Assembly (NCBI GenBank): GCA_964458775.1
Contig: CAYWLQ010000008.1
Span: 1-64,000 of the forward strand
Length of the DNA: 64,000 nt
Direction of reading: 5' to 3'
Source: CAYWLQ01 sp964458775
Lineage (GTDB): Bacteria > Myxococcota_A > Polyangia > JAAYKL01
Shown: piece by piece, positions 17,731 through 26,677 of the stretch
How positions within the stretch are numbered: position 1 is the first letter of the stretch
Layout of the letters: each line of letters begins with the position of its first letter
Program-made: the position numbers and the translations under genes
The notes under the pieces: model-generated
Told to the model about the DNA's origin: nothing
The model's database searches: none
Seen by the model: the letters and a program-made list of their open reading frames with translations, nothing else

Positions 17731-18738
17731 TTACAAAGCTTCGGGTTTGGCTTCGGAATGGACTGATTCGATTCTTACCTTTGACAGGTCATCGTCCGTA
17801 TATTCTATTTTTATTCCGGCAAGGTCTGATGCCGCTGTGATTACTGCTGCTGCGTCAAATCCGTGATATTTCATCAGGTATTGTTTTGAGGCTCCGTGGC
17901 TGAAGGTATCTTTTAATCCTAGTCTTACAAGTTTTTTTGATATGCCGAAATCAGCCATTTTCTCAGCTATTATTGACCCCAGCCCTCCTATGATGCTGTG
18001 GTTTTCTACTGTTATAACTCCTAGTCGCGGCGTTCTTAGCAAATCATATATCACAGGATTGCTAAAAGGTTTATGAGTAGATATGTGCGTGTGACATACC
18101 GACAGACCCGCTTTCTCTAGTACGGATACGGCCCTTATCGCTTCTTCAGTGCAGATTCCTGATGAAAACAGCGTAATGTCTTTTCCCTCGGAAAGTATTC
18201 TCGGTTCGTCAAGTTTTATCGGCCGGTCCGAGGGAAAGAGTCTGGGAATTTCTCCTCTAAGTGCTCTCACGTAGACAGGGCCCGGTATGTCAAATACCAA
18301 ATCTATGGTACTCGCCGCCTCTGTCGCATCACCGACTTCGAGGACAGTCATGTTGGGAAGCGCCCTCATTACCGCTATATCCTCTATTGCCTGGTGCGTT
18401 GCTCCGCCCGGCGTCATTATTCCAGGGAGAAATCCGAACATCTTTACGGGCACATTAGGATAGGCAACAGACATGGCGACCTGGTCATATGCTCTTCTGT
18501 AAATGAATACAGCAAAAGTATGGATGAGGGGTATTATATCCTCCCGCGCTAAGCCTCCTGCCAAAGAAACCATATTCTGCTCTGCTATTCCGCATGTATA
18601 GAGTCTATCGGGAAATGCTTCTTTAAAATGTGTTGCCTCGCATGAGTTTGTCAGGTCAGCGGTTAACACCACAAATTTACTGTTTATGCTGCCGTATTCT
18701 GCTAACCTTTTTGAGTGTACTTGGGAAAAAATTTCCAT
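17731..18738 (-). CDS. Transketolase C-terminal subunit
   Basis: At 335 residues this protein carries the pyrimidine-binding transketolase domain (FVVLTADLTNS near the start, YTCGIAEQNMVSLAGGLA around residues 48-66) and the C-terminal domain. It is one half of a split transketolase. The other half is encoded immediately upstream, and the TGATG junction makes the genes share one base. The chosen ATG at 18738 follows AAGGAGA. The two subunits together would move a two-carbon ketol unit between sugar phosphates in the pentose phosphate pathway, using thiamine diphosphate in the cytoplasm. A 1-deoxyxylulose-5-phosphate synthase is unlikely because the halves are separate and short. Confidence 0.92.
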   Translation of the reverse strand: MEIFSQVHSKRLAEYGSINSKFVVLTADLTNSCEATHFKEAFPDRLYTCGIAEQNMVSLAGGLAREDIIPLIHTFAVFIYRRAYDQVAMSVAYPNVPVKMFGFLPGIMTPGGATHQAIEDIAVMRALPNMTVLEVGDATEAASTIDLVFDIPGPVYVRALRGEIPRLFPSDRPIKLDEPRILSEGKDITLFSSGICTEEAIRAVSVLEKAGLSVCHTHISTHKPFSNPVIYDLLRTPRLGVITVENHSIIGGLGSIIAEKMADFGISKKLVRLGLKDTFSHGASKQYLMKYHGFDAAAVITAASDLAGIKIEYTDDDLSKVRIESVHSEAKPEAL

Positions 18739-19652
18739 CAACAACTCTCCTTATTTAGCAAGTCCAGCATTTTTGCGTATCTGTTCCTTTCGTCTTCGTT
18801 TCCTAACCTTAAATAGTGCAGTTTCCCCATTTTTTCTTTAAGTTCAGGAACTCCCCTCATCGGATCCGTATTGCACAGCACCGCTAAAGGTTTGTCCTTG
18901 TGTGGTGTAGCGGCCGCCTCAAATAAGCTATTGGGATCGTGCCCGTCAGCAACAACTACTTCAGCTCCGAAATCTTTTAGTTTGTTCGCCAGCGGCCCCA
19001 ATTCCATCACGGAGTTAACCATGCCGTCGCACTGTTGTCCGTTAACGTCAACGTATATTCCTACGGTATCCATTTTGTAATGGCTCATAAACTGAAACGC
19101 TTCCCAGACCATTCCGATTTGAAACTCGCCGTCCGACATAAAGACCCAGGTTTTTCCAGTCTCTTTGTTGATTCTTCTGCCTAAAGCCATACCGATACCT
19201 TGGCTTAAGCCCTGCCCCAAAGATCCCGTCATTACTTCCATACCGGGCGAATGCTCAGCTCCGATCTGTTCCAATGTGTAGCCGTCAATATTGTAGTAGT
19301 CCATGGAGTCGGAAGACAGTCTGCCGGTCTGAATAAGAGCTGCGTATAGAACCAACGAATAATGAGTAGGCGACAGTATGAATCTGTCCAGATAGCTTTT
19401 GTGATCGCCGTTAAAAAGATATCCCGGTTTATAGTCTTTGTTATCCGCCGAAGGAACGCCAAGAAATTTACCGGCAGATATGGGCTTACTGACCTGCTCA
19501 AGATTCATTATGCCCCCGTACAGACAAGCAAAAATCTCAGCCGATGAACAGGCCTGGCTTAGGTAGCCTCCTCCATTTTTCAACACCTTTTCGAGAACAC
19601 TTACTCTGATACCGTGAGCAATATCTTTTGCCTTTGATATTTTGTCTTCCAT
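18738..19652 (-). CDS. Transketolase N-terminal subunit
   Basis: This 304-residue subunit holds the thiamine-diphosphate binding domain: GSLGQGLSQGIGMALG around residue 142-157, the GDG-type motif as MSDGEFQIGMVWEAFQF, and the metal-binding stretch around VDVNGQQCDG. It pairs with the C-terminal subunit encoded directly downstream. The start ATG at 19652 follows GGAGG at good spacing. Split transketolases are common in bacteria as secondary enzymes. Here the pair follows two arabinan-type GH43 genes on the same strand, so a role in using released pentoses is plausible but unproven. Confidence 0.93.
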   Translation of the reverse strand: MEDKISKAKDIAHGIRVSVLEKVLKNGGGYLSQACSSAEIFACLYGGIMNLEQVSKPISAGKFLGVPSADNKDYKPGYLFNGDHKSYLDRFILSPTHYSLVLYAALIQTGRLSSDSMDYYNIDGYTLEQIGAEHSPGMEVMTGSLGQGLSQGIGMALGRRINKETGKTWVFMSDGEFQIGMVWEAFQFMSHYKMDTVGIYVDVNGQQCDGMVNSVMELGPLANKLKDFGAEVVVADGHDPNSLFEAAATPHKDKPLAVLCNTDPMRGVPELKEKMGKLHYLRLGNEDERNRYAKMLDLLNKESC

Positions 19653-19682
19653 TGAGCCTCCATCGACCGAGTTGAAAGCAAT

Positions 19683-19790
19683 TTATTTCTGCAATACTTT
19701 CATCACGTCATCAAGAGATATCTCAATTTCTTTAATATGCTCTATATTGTGGTTTTTAAGGACCTCCAGGTATCGGCCATCCGTCTTCAT
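19683..19790 (-). CDS. Possible 35-codon small ORF or gene remnant
   Basis: An ATG at 19790, inside the last codons of the GH43 gene but in another frame, opens a 35-residue reading MKTDGRYLEVLKNHNIEHIK followed by EIEISLDDVMKVLQK and a TAA. The peptide has protein-like helical composition and fills most of the gap to the transketolase gene. No ribosome binding site stands out. It could be a small protein, the surviving C-terminal end of an older gene cut by the GH43 insertion, or chance. Confidence 0.3.
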   Translation of the reverse strand: MKTDGRYLEVLKNHNIEHIKEIEISLDDVMKVLQK

Positions 19791-21285
19791 CAAAGGGCAT
19801 TTCTGTTATTCTAAGCACCGAGGCGCCGTTGCTCTGTCTGTATGCGTGATAAAAGTGATAAATTTTTTCATCTACTATAATGACCTCACTGTGGCCGGCT
19901 GCTGCATAGTTTACTCCGTCTCCTTGAACCATGAGAGTTCCTCCTCCGTTGAGCATCGGAGTTCCGCTTTTGTCATGATACGGACCCAATATATTTTCGG
20001 AGCGACCTACCCTGACATTGTAGGTGCTGTTTGCACCTTGACAGCAGGTGCCCCACGAAACAAAGAGATAGTAATAACCGCATCGACGAAACAACACAGG
20101 AGCCTCAATAGATGAGTTCCAGGCTAGACGAGTTAACTCATTCCCTACCCGATTTCCGTCTTGATCTAGCTCAAACGCCATTATTCCATCCCAAAAGCTG
20201 CCGAAAGCCAACCACGGAGTCCCGTCCTCATCGAGTTCCGCATCCGCATCTATTGCGTTGTATCGTTCATTACCCTGTGTGCAAATTACCGGTCCGTGAT
20301 CTGTCCATGGGCCTGTTATGTATTCGGCCGTTAGATGTGTTATACACGAAATATTGTCTCCAAAAACTGCAGAAAAAGAAGAGTAAATATGATATTTGCC
20401 GCCGAAAAAGATAATGTCCGGAGCCCACGGAAAATTAAACTCCTGTCCCTGAATACCGGCTAACCATTCGGTTGACCATGAGGGGTATCTGTTGCCGTAG
20501 ATATTGCCTGCATTGGTCCAGTTTAACAGGTTGGTAGAACGTGCCATGGGAATATAGTTTCCCGTCCAAAGAACATAGAACGTATCTCCTTCTTGTATCA
20601 TAGAGGGATCGTGAACTCCGAAATTGGCAACATTGAGAGGCTGAGGAGCTGTACCTTGATAAATGCCGATCTCGCAACGGTCATCCGCATCAGTGTCTGA
20701 GTCACTGTCAGTATCAGTATCTGTATCTGTATCTGCGTCAGCGTCGGTATCTGCATCGGTATCAGCGTCGGTATCTGCATCGGTATCTGCATCGGTATCC
20801 GCGTCGGTGTCTGCGTCGGTATCTGCATCGGTATCTGCATCGGTATCTGCATCGGTATCTGCATCGGTATCAGTGTCGGTATCAATGTCAGTATCGGAAT
20901 CTGTATCTGTATCGGTATCTGCGTCAGTGTCCGAATCCGCATCATTATCCGAGTCTGAGTCAGCATCGGCATCAGCATCGGCATCAGCATCGGCATCAGT
21001 ATCGGCATCAGCATCAGCGTCTGCATCGGTGTCAGCGTCAGTATCTGTGTCAGCATCTGAATCTGAATCTGCGTCCGTATCTGCGTCCGTATCTGCGTCC
21101 GTATCTGTGTCAGCATCATTATCCGAATCCGAGTCAGCATCAGCATCAGAGTCAGCGTCAGCGTCACTGTCCGCATCACTTTGACCGTTAGAGCTATCTG
21201 TGTCTATAAATTCATCTTGATTATTCTTGTCGGAAGAGCAAGCGGCAACAAGCACAAAAAAACATACAGGCATAGGCAATTTCAT
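19756..21285 (-). CDS. GH43 arabinanase-like lipoprotein with Asp-rich linker
   Basis: This 509-residue secreted lipoprotein has a short signal peptide with lipobox LVAAC. About 165 residues of Asp alternating with Ala, Thr and Ser follow, and then a five-bladed GH43 domain (about 195-509). The three GH43 acidic residues are visible: base in VHDPSM, pKa modulator in AIDADAELDEDG, and acid in SIEAPVLFRR. The segment YNVRVGRSENILGPY is typical of endo-1,5-alpha-L-arabinanases. It probably cuts arabinan side chains outside the cell while held on the surface by the lipid anchor and extended linker. ATG 21285 is preferred to ATG 21300 because AAGGAG lies between them at correct spacing. Confidence 0.92.
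   Translation of the reverse strand: MKLPMPVCFFVLVAACSSDKNNQDEFIDTDSSNGQSDADSDADADSDADADSDSDNDADTDTDADTDADTDADSDSDADTDTDADTDADADADADTDADADADADADADSDSDNDADSDTDADTDTDTDSDTDIDTDTDTDADTDADTDADTDADTDADTDADTDADTDADTDADTDADTDADADTDTDTDTDSDSDTDADDRCEIGIYQGTAPQPLNVANFGVHDPSMIQEGDTFYVLWTGNYIPMARSTNLLNWTNAGNIYGNRYPSWSTEWLAGIQGQEFNFPWAPDIIFFGGKYHIYSSFSAVFGDNISCITHLTAEYITGPWTDHGPVICTQGNERYNAIDADAELDEDGTPWLAFGSFWDGIMAFELDQDGNRVGNELTRLAWNSSIEAPVLFRRCGYYYLFVSWGTCCQGANSTYNVRVGRSENILGPYHDKSGTPMLNGGGTLMVQGDGVNYAAAGHSEVIIVDEKIYHFYHAYRQSNGASVLRITEMPFDEDGWPIPGGP
20682..21186 (-). repeat. Asp-rich linker-coding repeat in the arabinanase gene
   Basis: About 165 codons alternate Asp with Ala, Thr or Ser, built from imperfect 6- and 12-base units (GAYNCN). 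The matching DNA is open in several frames on both strands, which creates long spurious Ser-Val reading frames on the plus strand. The acidic tract is likely an extended spacer, possibly calcium-binding, between the lipid anchor and the enzyme. It is also a likely hot spot for length variation. Confidence 0.85.
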
Positions 21286-21388
21286 TATCGACTCCTTCAT
21301 TTCTTAGAGAAAATACTCTCTACCGGTAGTTTGGGTTGAAGTTAACTAATCCGTCATAGAAAAACATAAAAATAAAAAAAAATACTGA

Positions 21389-22951
21389 CTACTCGCCGGA
21401 TGGCGATTCTATATCTGTAGAAAGAGCCATAGGAATGCCGAAATTAGGTGTGCCGTCTTCGTTCCACATTATTTTTTGTATGCGAGTGGTTCGATCTGTC
21501 CAACAGCTTCCTCTGGGATTAGTTGTGGCATGATAGGCTATCCAGTGTTCAGTTCCGTCCGGCGACATAAAAAATCCGTTATGACCTGTGCCGTAAGCAC
21601 CGTTTGCCTGGGAAAACACCGGTGTGGGGTGCTTGGTCCAAGAGGATGACATTGCAGGATTAAAACCGGTAAGCTCCAACATGCCCAGTTTATATCCGGG
21701 ATCGGCACACTGGCTTGCAGAGTAGATAACAAAAATGCGACCGTTTCTATAAAGAGGTTCGGGTCCTTCGTTAACCGAGTCGCTTCCCTCCATTTCCCAT
21801 GGATATTCAGGCATTGAAAGAAGTGTTCCCGCTTGAGGATTTTTATTAGTCGTCGCGGTAGGCCCGGACATGGGAACAAGCCATATACGCTGTGTAGCTC
21901 CTGACCAAGCCGAATACATAAAATAGCGATTGCCTTCTACTTCCAACACACTTCCGTCAATAGCCCAGCCATTCATCATGGTTCCGACATAGGTATAAGT
22001 TCCCATCGGACCGTCCGGATCGTCTTCCGAAGCTCCGCTCAACACATGTGTTTGCTGGGTACCGAGATCCTTTCCGTCTCCGGCAGTGTAGTACATATAC
22101 CAGCGACCGTCCAGAAGATGAAATTCCGGTGCCCACATGTTGCAGCATCGAGAAGGTGTACTGTCAGACCAAATAATATCAGGACGTGCATCTTTGAGTT
22201 CTTGAATTGTTCGTCCCTTTTTCATGGTAAGAGTCGTGCCCCAGGTTGTCGCAGCCAAATAGTAATACCCCTTATAATAAAGCATCCAAGGATCAGATCC
22301 GTGTGATGCATTTAGAGGGTTGTTAAAGTAAGAGGGAGGCTTGGTTTCTGAATCAGTTTCAATATCAGAGTCAGTGTCGCTGTTTGTATCTGAATCGCCG
22401 GCCGTGTCGGTATCCGTGTCTGTGTCGGTATCCGTGTCTGTGTCGGTATCTGTGTCCGTATCCGTGTCGGTATCCGTGTCGGTATCCGTATCTGTGTCCG
22501 TATCGGTATCTGTGTCCGTATCGGTATCTGTGTCCGTATCGGTATCCGTGTCGGTATCCGTATCCGTATCGGTGTCAATGTCCGTATCTGTATCGGAATC
22601 CGAGTCGCTATCTGCATCTGAGTCACTATCTGCATCCGAATCGCTGTCTGAATCTGTATCAGCATCACTATCTGAATCCGAATCTGTATCCGTATCTGAA
22701 TCTGAGTCCGTATCACTGTCTGCATCCGTGTCACTATCGGAATCCAAGTCGCTATCTGCATCTGCATCTGCATCAGTATCAGTATCAGTACTGCTAAAAC
22801 CGCTGTCCGTATCATGGTTCATTTCATTGTCGACATTGTCAGAAGCACAAGAAGAGACAAAGACAACCATAACAGTGCAAAAACAAAACTCTTTAAAAAG
22901 CACACGAGAAACTGAAGTTTTCTTCAATACCAATTCTTCAGAAAAAAACAT
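21389..22951 (-). CDS. GH43 glycosidase lipoprotein with Asp-Thr linker
   Basis: This 520-residue protein has a signal peptide with lipobox VSSC (about residue 35). A linker of about 145 residues follows, dominated by Asp-Ser then pure Asp-Thr repeats, and then a GH43 domain (about 205-520). Acidic residues are seen in GSDPWMLYYKG (base), AIDGSVLEVEGNRY (modulator) and NEGPEPLYRNGR (acid). The exact activity, arabinofuranosidase, exo-arabinanase or xylosidase, cannot be fixed by eye. The ATG follows AAAGGAG at good spacing. It lies just upstream of the other GH43 gene on the same strand (about 100 bases apart), so the two enzymes probably act together on arabinan or arabinoxylan. Confidence 0.92.
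   Translation of the reverse strand: MFFSEELVLKKTSVSRVLFKEFCFCTVMVVFVSSCASDNVDNEMNHDTDSGFSSTDTDTDADADADSDLDSDSDTDADSDTDSDSDTDTDSDSDSDADTDSDSDSDADSDSDADSDSDSDTDTDIDTDTDTDTDTDTDTDTDTDTDTDTDTDTDTDTDTDTDTDTDTDTDTDTDTDTDTDTDTAGDSDTNSDTDSDIETDSETKPPSYFNNPLNASHGSDPWMLYYKGYYYLAATTWGTTLTMKKGRTIQELKDARPDIIWSDSTPSRCCNMWAPEFHLLDGRWYMYYTAGDGKDLGTQQTHVLSGASEDDPDGPMGTYTYVGTMMNGWAIDGSVLEVEGNRYFMYSAWSGATQRIWLVPMSGPTATTNKNPQAGTLLSMPEYPWEMEGSDSVNEGPEPLYRNGRIFVIYSASQCADPGYKLGMLELTGFNPAMSSSWTKHPTPVFSQANGAYGTGHNGFFMSPDGTEHWIAYHATTNPRGSCWTDRTTRIQKIMWNEDGTPNFGIPMALSTDIESPSGE
22345..22805 (-). repeat. Asp-Thr linker-coding repeat in the second GH43 gene
   Basis: About 145 codons are almost entirely Asp paired with Thr, Ser or Ala, including a run of more than 30 consecutive Asp-Thr pairs coded by GAYACN hexamers. 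It resembles the linker of the neighbouring GH43 gene but is purer and therefore probably more recently expanded. Both strands stay open through it. Confidence 0.85.
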
Positions 22952-23160
22952 ATAAAATCTCCTTTAAATAATTTCAGCGAAATATGACGGTCACAGTATT
23001 TCGAAAAAGAACCGCTTCAGTTGTTATTGGGATTAAACCTTAAAATTGTGTTTAAAAAAAAATTATGTGCTTGTACAACCACCCCCCCAAACGGATCATG
23101 CTGATATAACTGATAATTGGGACCTTGAGACGATTGGCTTATTGAGGTTTTCTTAAGATA

Positions 23161-24375
23161 TTAGATAACCGATATAAGAGAACAGTCATAGTCACCTATA
23201 AGAGAATCCTGTCGTAGAATTACGTAATTGGCTGCTTGCTCACATACAAAGTACATCGCATCTACTACATTCCCTTCTATTTGTTGGGGATTGATACAAG
23301 ATGCTGTCAGTATATCATTTTCAGCGATACCTCTAACTATGTATCCGTCGGAAGTAACTCCCTGAAAGTAGTATTCATACCAACTGAGGGATAAAATATC
23401 TTTGCCTTCTGCGATTGTAGAAGCTTTAGCGGATTCGGCATTTCCGACAACCACGGTACCGTTGTTGCCTGCTGCCACAAACTTTCCTTGGCGATCTGAT
23501 ACAGCAACTAGGTCTTCAACCGTATCTACAGGAATGCGTTTCCACTCATTTTGTCGGTGAATATATAGTCCTCCCTTAGGCCCAACCGCCAGATAACACC
23601 AGCCTTCTTCGCAACTCATAACCGTCATACGATTAACAGTTATATTTGCTTGAGGCGACAGCTCTTCTTTCCATTGTGTCCATTGAGAGCTTTTTGAGGA
23701 GCATTTTATTCCGTTTCCGTAAGCACAAATTTCATCTATTGAAGGCGTTTCCGTTCTTAGCAATCTGGCCAATCCGGTTAGTTTTGAATCTCTATGTATT
23801 TCTTCAAATAGGCCTATATCATCTGTCAGTTTGTATATTGCGCTTTCAGTTCCGTCTGTTGCTAAAATAAAGGCCGAGTTGATCTTCTCAACCGGATCAT
23901 AACGACAAATAATTGATTTCGGAGGCAGCGGAATACTAGCTTCAAATGACGATAGAATATTATTGTCTGCAAACGGACTCGTAAAAACAGCCGCAGCTCT
24001 ATAACCGTTTTCCTCCTGGAGAGACAGCAGCAAACAATTTCCGCTCATAGCAACAAAACGGCTGTTTTCGAGAAGATTGTTTGCAAAAAAAACCGAATAC
24101 GTTGAAACATCAGAACATTCCAAAGAAGTTAAAGTATCAACTAAATCTGAATTTGTATCAGCGTCTTCAACTGAGTCGGGCGCAGAATCTGTATTTGTGT
24201 CGGAATCAAAGTGGGTTTGTGACTCAAAATCAGAACCGGTATCTGAATCCAAAGTTTTTTCTTCTGTACTTATATCAACGGGCAAAAAACCTTCTTGTAA
24301 TCCCGGACCGCAGGACGGCAAAAAAATCAAGATTAGGCATACAATCGATACACATGATTTAAAAATGCACATCAT
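23161..24375 (-). CDS. Lipoprotein with acidic linker and repeat-like ectodomain
   Basis: The protein is 404 residues from ATG 24375, which overlaps the caspase gene stop by four bases (ATGA). The open frame upstream of it is not needed. The signal peptide (IVCLILIFLPSC) ends in a lipobox Cys. A short Asp/Ser/Thr-rich linker (about 35-75) resembles those of the GH43 proteins. The rest has repeating strands of the type GYRAAAVFTSP, INSAFILATDG, GWCYLAVGPKGGLYIHR and GKFVAAGNNGTVVVG, which suggests a beta-propeller. No catalytic motif is apparent. Its position at the end of the sigma/anti-sigma/caspase operon suggests it is part of that system, perhaps as a surface sensor or effector. Confidence 0.75.
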   Translation of the reverse strand: MMCIFKSCVSIVCLILIFLPSCGPGLQEGFLPVDISTEEKTLDSDTGSDFESQTHFDSDTNTDSAPDSVEDADTNSDLVDTLTSLECSDVSTYSVFFANNLLENSRFVAMSGNCLLLSLQEENGYRAAAVFTSPFADNNILSSFEASIPLPPKSIICRYDPVEKINSAFILATDGTESAIYKLTDDIGLFEEIHRDSKLTGLARLLRTETPSIDEICAYGNGIKCSSKSSQWTQWKEELSPQANITVNRMTVMSCEEGWCYLAVGPKGGLYIHRQNEWKRIPVDTVEDLVAVSDRQGKFVAAGNNGTVVVGNAESAKASTIAEGKDILSLSWYEYYFQGVTSDGYIVRGIAENDILTASCINPQQIEGNVVDAMYFVCEQAANYVILRQDSLIGDYDCSLISVI

Positions 24376-25928
24376 TTGGACCAACGTCCTCCAAGGCTTA
24401 AAATTGCCATTGCATCCAATCTGTGTACCCAACCTTTTTCTTGTACTTGAAAAGTTCTTGCTCCTACTCCGCCGTCAATGCCTATAACAATTCCTCCAGT
24501 CGAAAACGAAATACCCAACATTCCTACATAGTCAAAACCTGAGGTATGTCGTCTTTTTCCTTCTCGTCTAGATTGAAACATATGCTCATATCCGGCTGCA
24601 ATTTCAGCAATAAATGCCAGCTTTCTTACGGGCAAGTGATAACCTCCCCCGACCAGAAAACCGACATCGTTGTAACCGTCGGAAATACCTACATCCTTTC
24701 CTGTTGACCAGTTTATGCGTGAAGATACATACCATTTGGAAGAAAATAGAGCACGATAAGCAGTTGATGCTCCGTAACCGGAAACAGCTCCTGCAAGAGG
24801 AAATTTGCGCCACATACCTCCTACTGAAACGGTGTGAACGAGGGACTTGGGCTCAAAGAAAATGCCGCCTTTATCTATTCCTGTTTCTAATTCTATCGGA
24901 TGAAAATCCAAGGCTTCTAACACTGCACTTTGTCGGTTTTCCAAATTCACGGTTGCGGATTTTACCCCTCCGTCATCGGATGTTAAAAAAATCCAATATT
25001 TTCCTGCGGTCAGGGTTACTTGAATTGTCTCCTCTGCAACAACGTCAGCTTCGGCAAACATCATATTTCGAGCTTCATCGACAACCATGATACGTCCCGA
25101 TTCAGGAAGCTTTATAACCAAACGCGAATTAGTTTCGCCTGTTTTTGTAAGAACAATGTCACCCTTGCCCGCCAATTTAAATTCGTACATGGGATGCTGA
25201 GCTCCGCCGACTGTCACACTGGTTCTGGCTAGAGTTCGACGAAAAGCATAATCATATGCCTCCGAAAGAGTAACCTTCCCATCATTAGAAACGTCACCGG
25301 CTCCCCTTAATGCTGAGATCAGATAGTGGGTAAAAAAAGCACCTCTAATTTCTTTTGATTCCTGAGAAAGTTCACTTTCTGAACTTGAAGTAACAATTGC
25401 ATAACCGCTTGAGGAAATTTCATCTTTTACGAGAATATCAAATCCGCGTCCTTTACTACCGCCTTTCATTGATACAAGCTTGCCGCTTCTGCATGAATCC
25501 ATAAATGCAAGCCTCACATCTGCAGAAGATGAACGCATATAATTGAGCACCTCAGCCATCGGCAAAGAAGAATCGCCCAGCTCCAAAACATCGCCGTCAG
25601 CATGTCCGGAATAATACACAATAAAAAGAGTCTTTACAGAAGCATCTCGCGCATGAGCCTTAACTCTTTTTTCCATGCGTGATAATTCAGAAGAAACCTC
25701 AGGTGCGCTTCTACCCAGCAATAGAGCGGCATTTTCGGGTTTAATACCGCCGAGTTCTATCATGGTTTGATAAAATTTTTCTGCGTCCTTCTCGGCAAAA
25801 TTAAGCCCTCTTGTCGGTTCATGACCTATATTATTGCCGATAACAAGGGCATACTTTAAGGTTTCCGCAAAACCTATTGCAGGACTAAACAGCAGAGAAG
25901 TAACCACAATAGAGTATATTATTCTCAT
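24372..25928 (-). CDS. Caspase-family (C14) protease with C-terminal outer-membrane-like domain
   Basis: This 518-residue protein has a cleavable signal peptide (MRIIYSIVVTSLLFSPAIGFA). A caspase-like domain (about 24-265) shows the catalytic His in YYSGHADGD (about residue 109) and Cys in FMDSCRSGK (about residue 146). A segment with KLPESGRIMVVDEAR follows, and about 150 C-terminal residues of short alternating strands (GGMWRKFPL, FLVGGGYHLP, LAFIAEIAAGYEHMF) resemble a beta-barrel. It should therefore act in the periplasm or outer membrane, unlike cytoplasmic metacaspases. It overlaps the anti-sigma gene before it and the lipoprotein gene after it by four bases each. The substrate is unknown. 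Cleavage of an envelope or regulatory protein is the natural hypothesis. Confidence 0.87.
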   Translation of the reverse strand: MRIIYSIVVTSLLFSPAIGFAETLKYALVIGNNIGHEPTRGLNFAEKDAEKFYQTMIELGGIKPENAALLLGRSAPEVSSELSRMEKRVKAHARDASVKTLFIVYYSGHADGDVLELGDSSLPMAEVLNYMRSSSADVRLAFMDSCRSGKLVSMKGGSKGRGFDILVKDEISSSGYAIVTSSSESELSQESKEIRGAFFTHYLISALRGAGDVSNDGKVTLSEAYDYAFRRTLARTSVTVGGAQHPMYEFKLAGKGDIVLTKTGETNSRLVIKLPESGRIMVVDEARNMMFAEADVVAEETIQVTLTAGKYWIFLTSDDGGVKSATVNLENRQSAVLEALDFHPIELETGIDKGGIFFEPKSLVHTVSVGGMWRKFPLAGAVSGYGASTAYRALFSSKWYVSSRINWSTGKDVGISDGYNDVGFLVGGGYHLPVRKLAFIAEIAAGYEHMFQSRREGKRRHTSGFDYVGMLGISFSTGGIVIGIDGGVGARTFQVQEKGWVHRLDAMAILSLGGRWSK

Positions 25929-26674
25929 TGAGTCGGATTGCTCTCCTTCATCACAGTAATGGAGCGCACGATAAGTTCCTTCCCTTGCTTTGGAATAAAA
26001 GCATCTTTTCTATTAAACGGCTTTGAAGAAAAGACACCTGTGTAGGTCTCTTCACCAAGAACATCATCCAATAAAATGCTTCCGTCCATTATATGAATAC
26101 CGGCAGCTTCTATTCTTAAAGGTTCAACGTCCTGTTCAGGTGAGTTATCAGGATAAAACGGTGACAGTTTTCCGCTTTTATCCTTTGAAAAGATTGTCAA
26201 GTATCCGGGTTCTCCAACTGTCACTATAAACATAATAGAATCGCCTTCTTTTAGTGAGGTTCCGTCCTTTACTTCAAACTGCTTGCCTTGTCGATTTCCT
26301 ATGATCTTCATAGAAAATTCGCCTTTAAAAGCTATTCGGTCGCTGTCTTGTGAATTCTCAGTTCTATCTATACCGAAAAATAAGAATAAGAGGGCAGCTG
26401 CTGCTGCGGCAAATAGACCTGCCAATGCAAAGGATTTAAAAGCCGTACTTCGTGTTTTGCTTTGACCAAATTTTTGATCAATCTCAGAGTTAAGTCTTCT
26501 GATTCGATTGTCTTCGTCTTTTGAAAACTCTCTAATATTTGTATCCATCTCTTCGGACAACTTGGTACAAGCAGCACACAATTCTAAATGACATCTAATA
26601 TTCTCTGCATCTAATTGCTCCAAATCATTTGCCTTGTAACGTGACATCAGTAGGTGCGAAGGACAATCTGTCAT
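25925..26674 (-). CDS. Zinc-finger anti-sigma factor with DUF4384-like domain
   Basis: This 249-residue membrane protein has a zf-HC2-type anti-sigma motif near the N-terminus (CHLELCAACTKL, about residues 28-39). One transmembrane helix follows (AGLFAAAAAALLFLFFGI, about 84-103). The periplasmic part contains IMFIVTVGEPGYLTIFSKDKSGKL-type sequence like DUF4384. It would hold the ECF sigma factor encoded four bases upstream in the membrane until a signal arrives. The ATG follows GAGGAG. DUF4384 is often found in or beside caspase-like proteins, and here the next gene is exactly that, so the assignment is well supported by context. Confidence 0.87.
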   Translation of the reverse strand: MTDCPSHLLMSRYKANDLEQLDAENIRCHLELCAACTKLSEEMDTNIREFSKDEDNRIRRLNSEIDQKFGQSKTRSTAFKSFALAGLFAAAAAALLFLFFGIDRTENSQDSDRIAFKGEFSMKIIGNRQGKQFEVKDGTSLKEGDSIMFIVTVGEPGYLTIFSKDKSGKLSPFYPDNSPEQDVEPLRIEAAGIHIMDGSILLDDVLGEETYTGVFSSKPFNRKDAFIPKQGKELIVRSITVMKESNPTQ

Positions 26675-26677
26675 GTT

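Noticed and set aside
20663..21184. Long plus-strand open frame of Ser-Val repeats
   Set aside because: It is the antisense of the Asp-rich linker of the GH43 gene. The hexamer repeat keeps several frames open; no start signal or plausible protein.
22341..22955. Second plus-strand Ser-Val repeat frame
   Set aside because: Antisense of the Asp-Thr linker in the other GH43 gene; same reason.
26541..26550. GTATCCATCT, matching part of the arms of the 137-bp element
   Set aside because: It lies inside the anti-sigma coding sequence without a partner arm; a ten-base chance match is likely.
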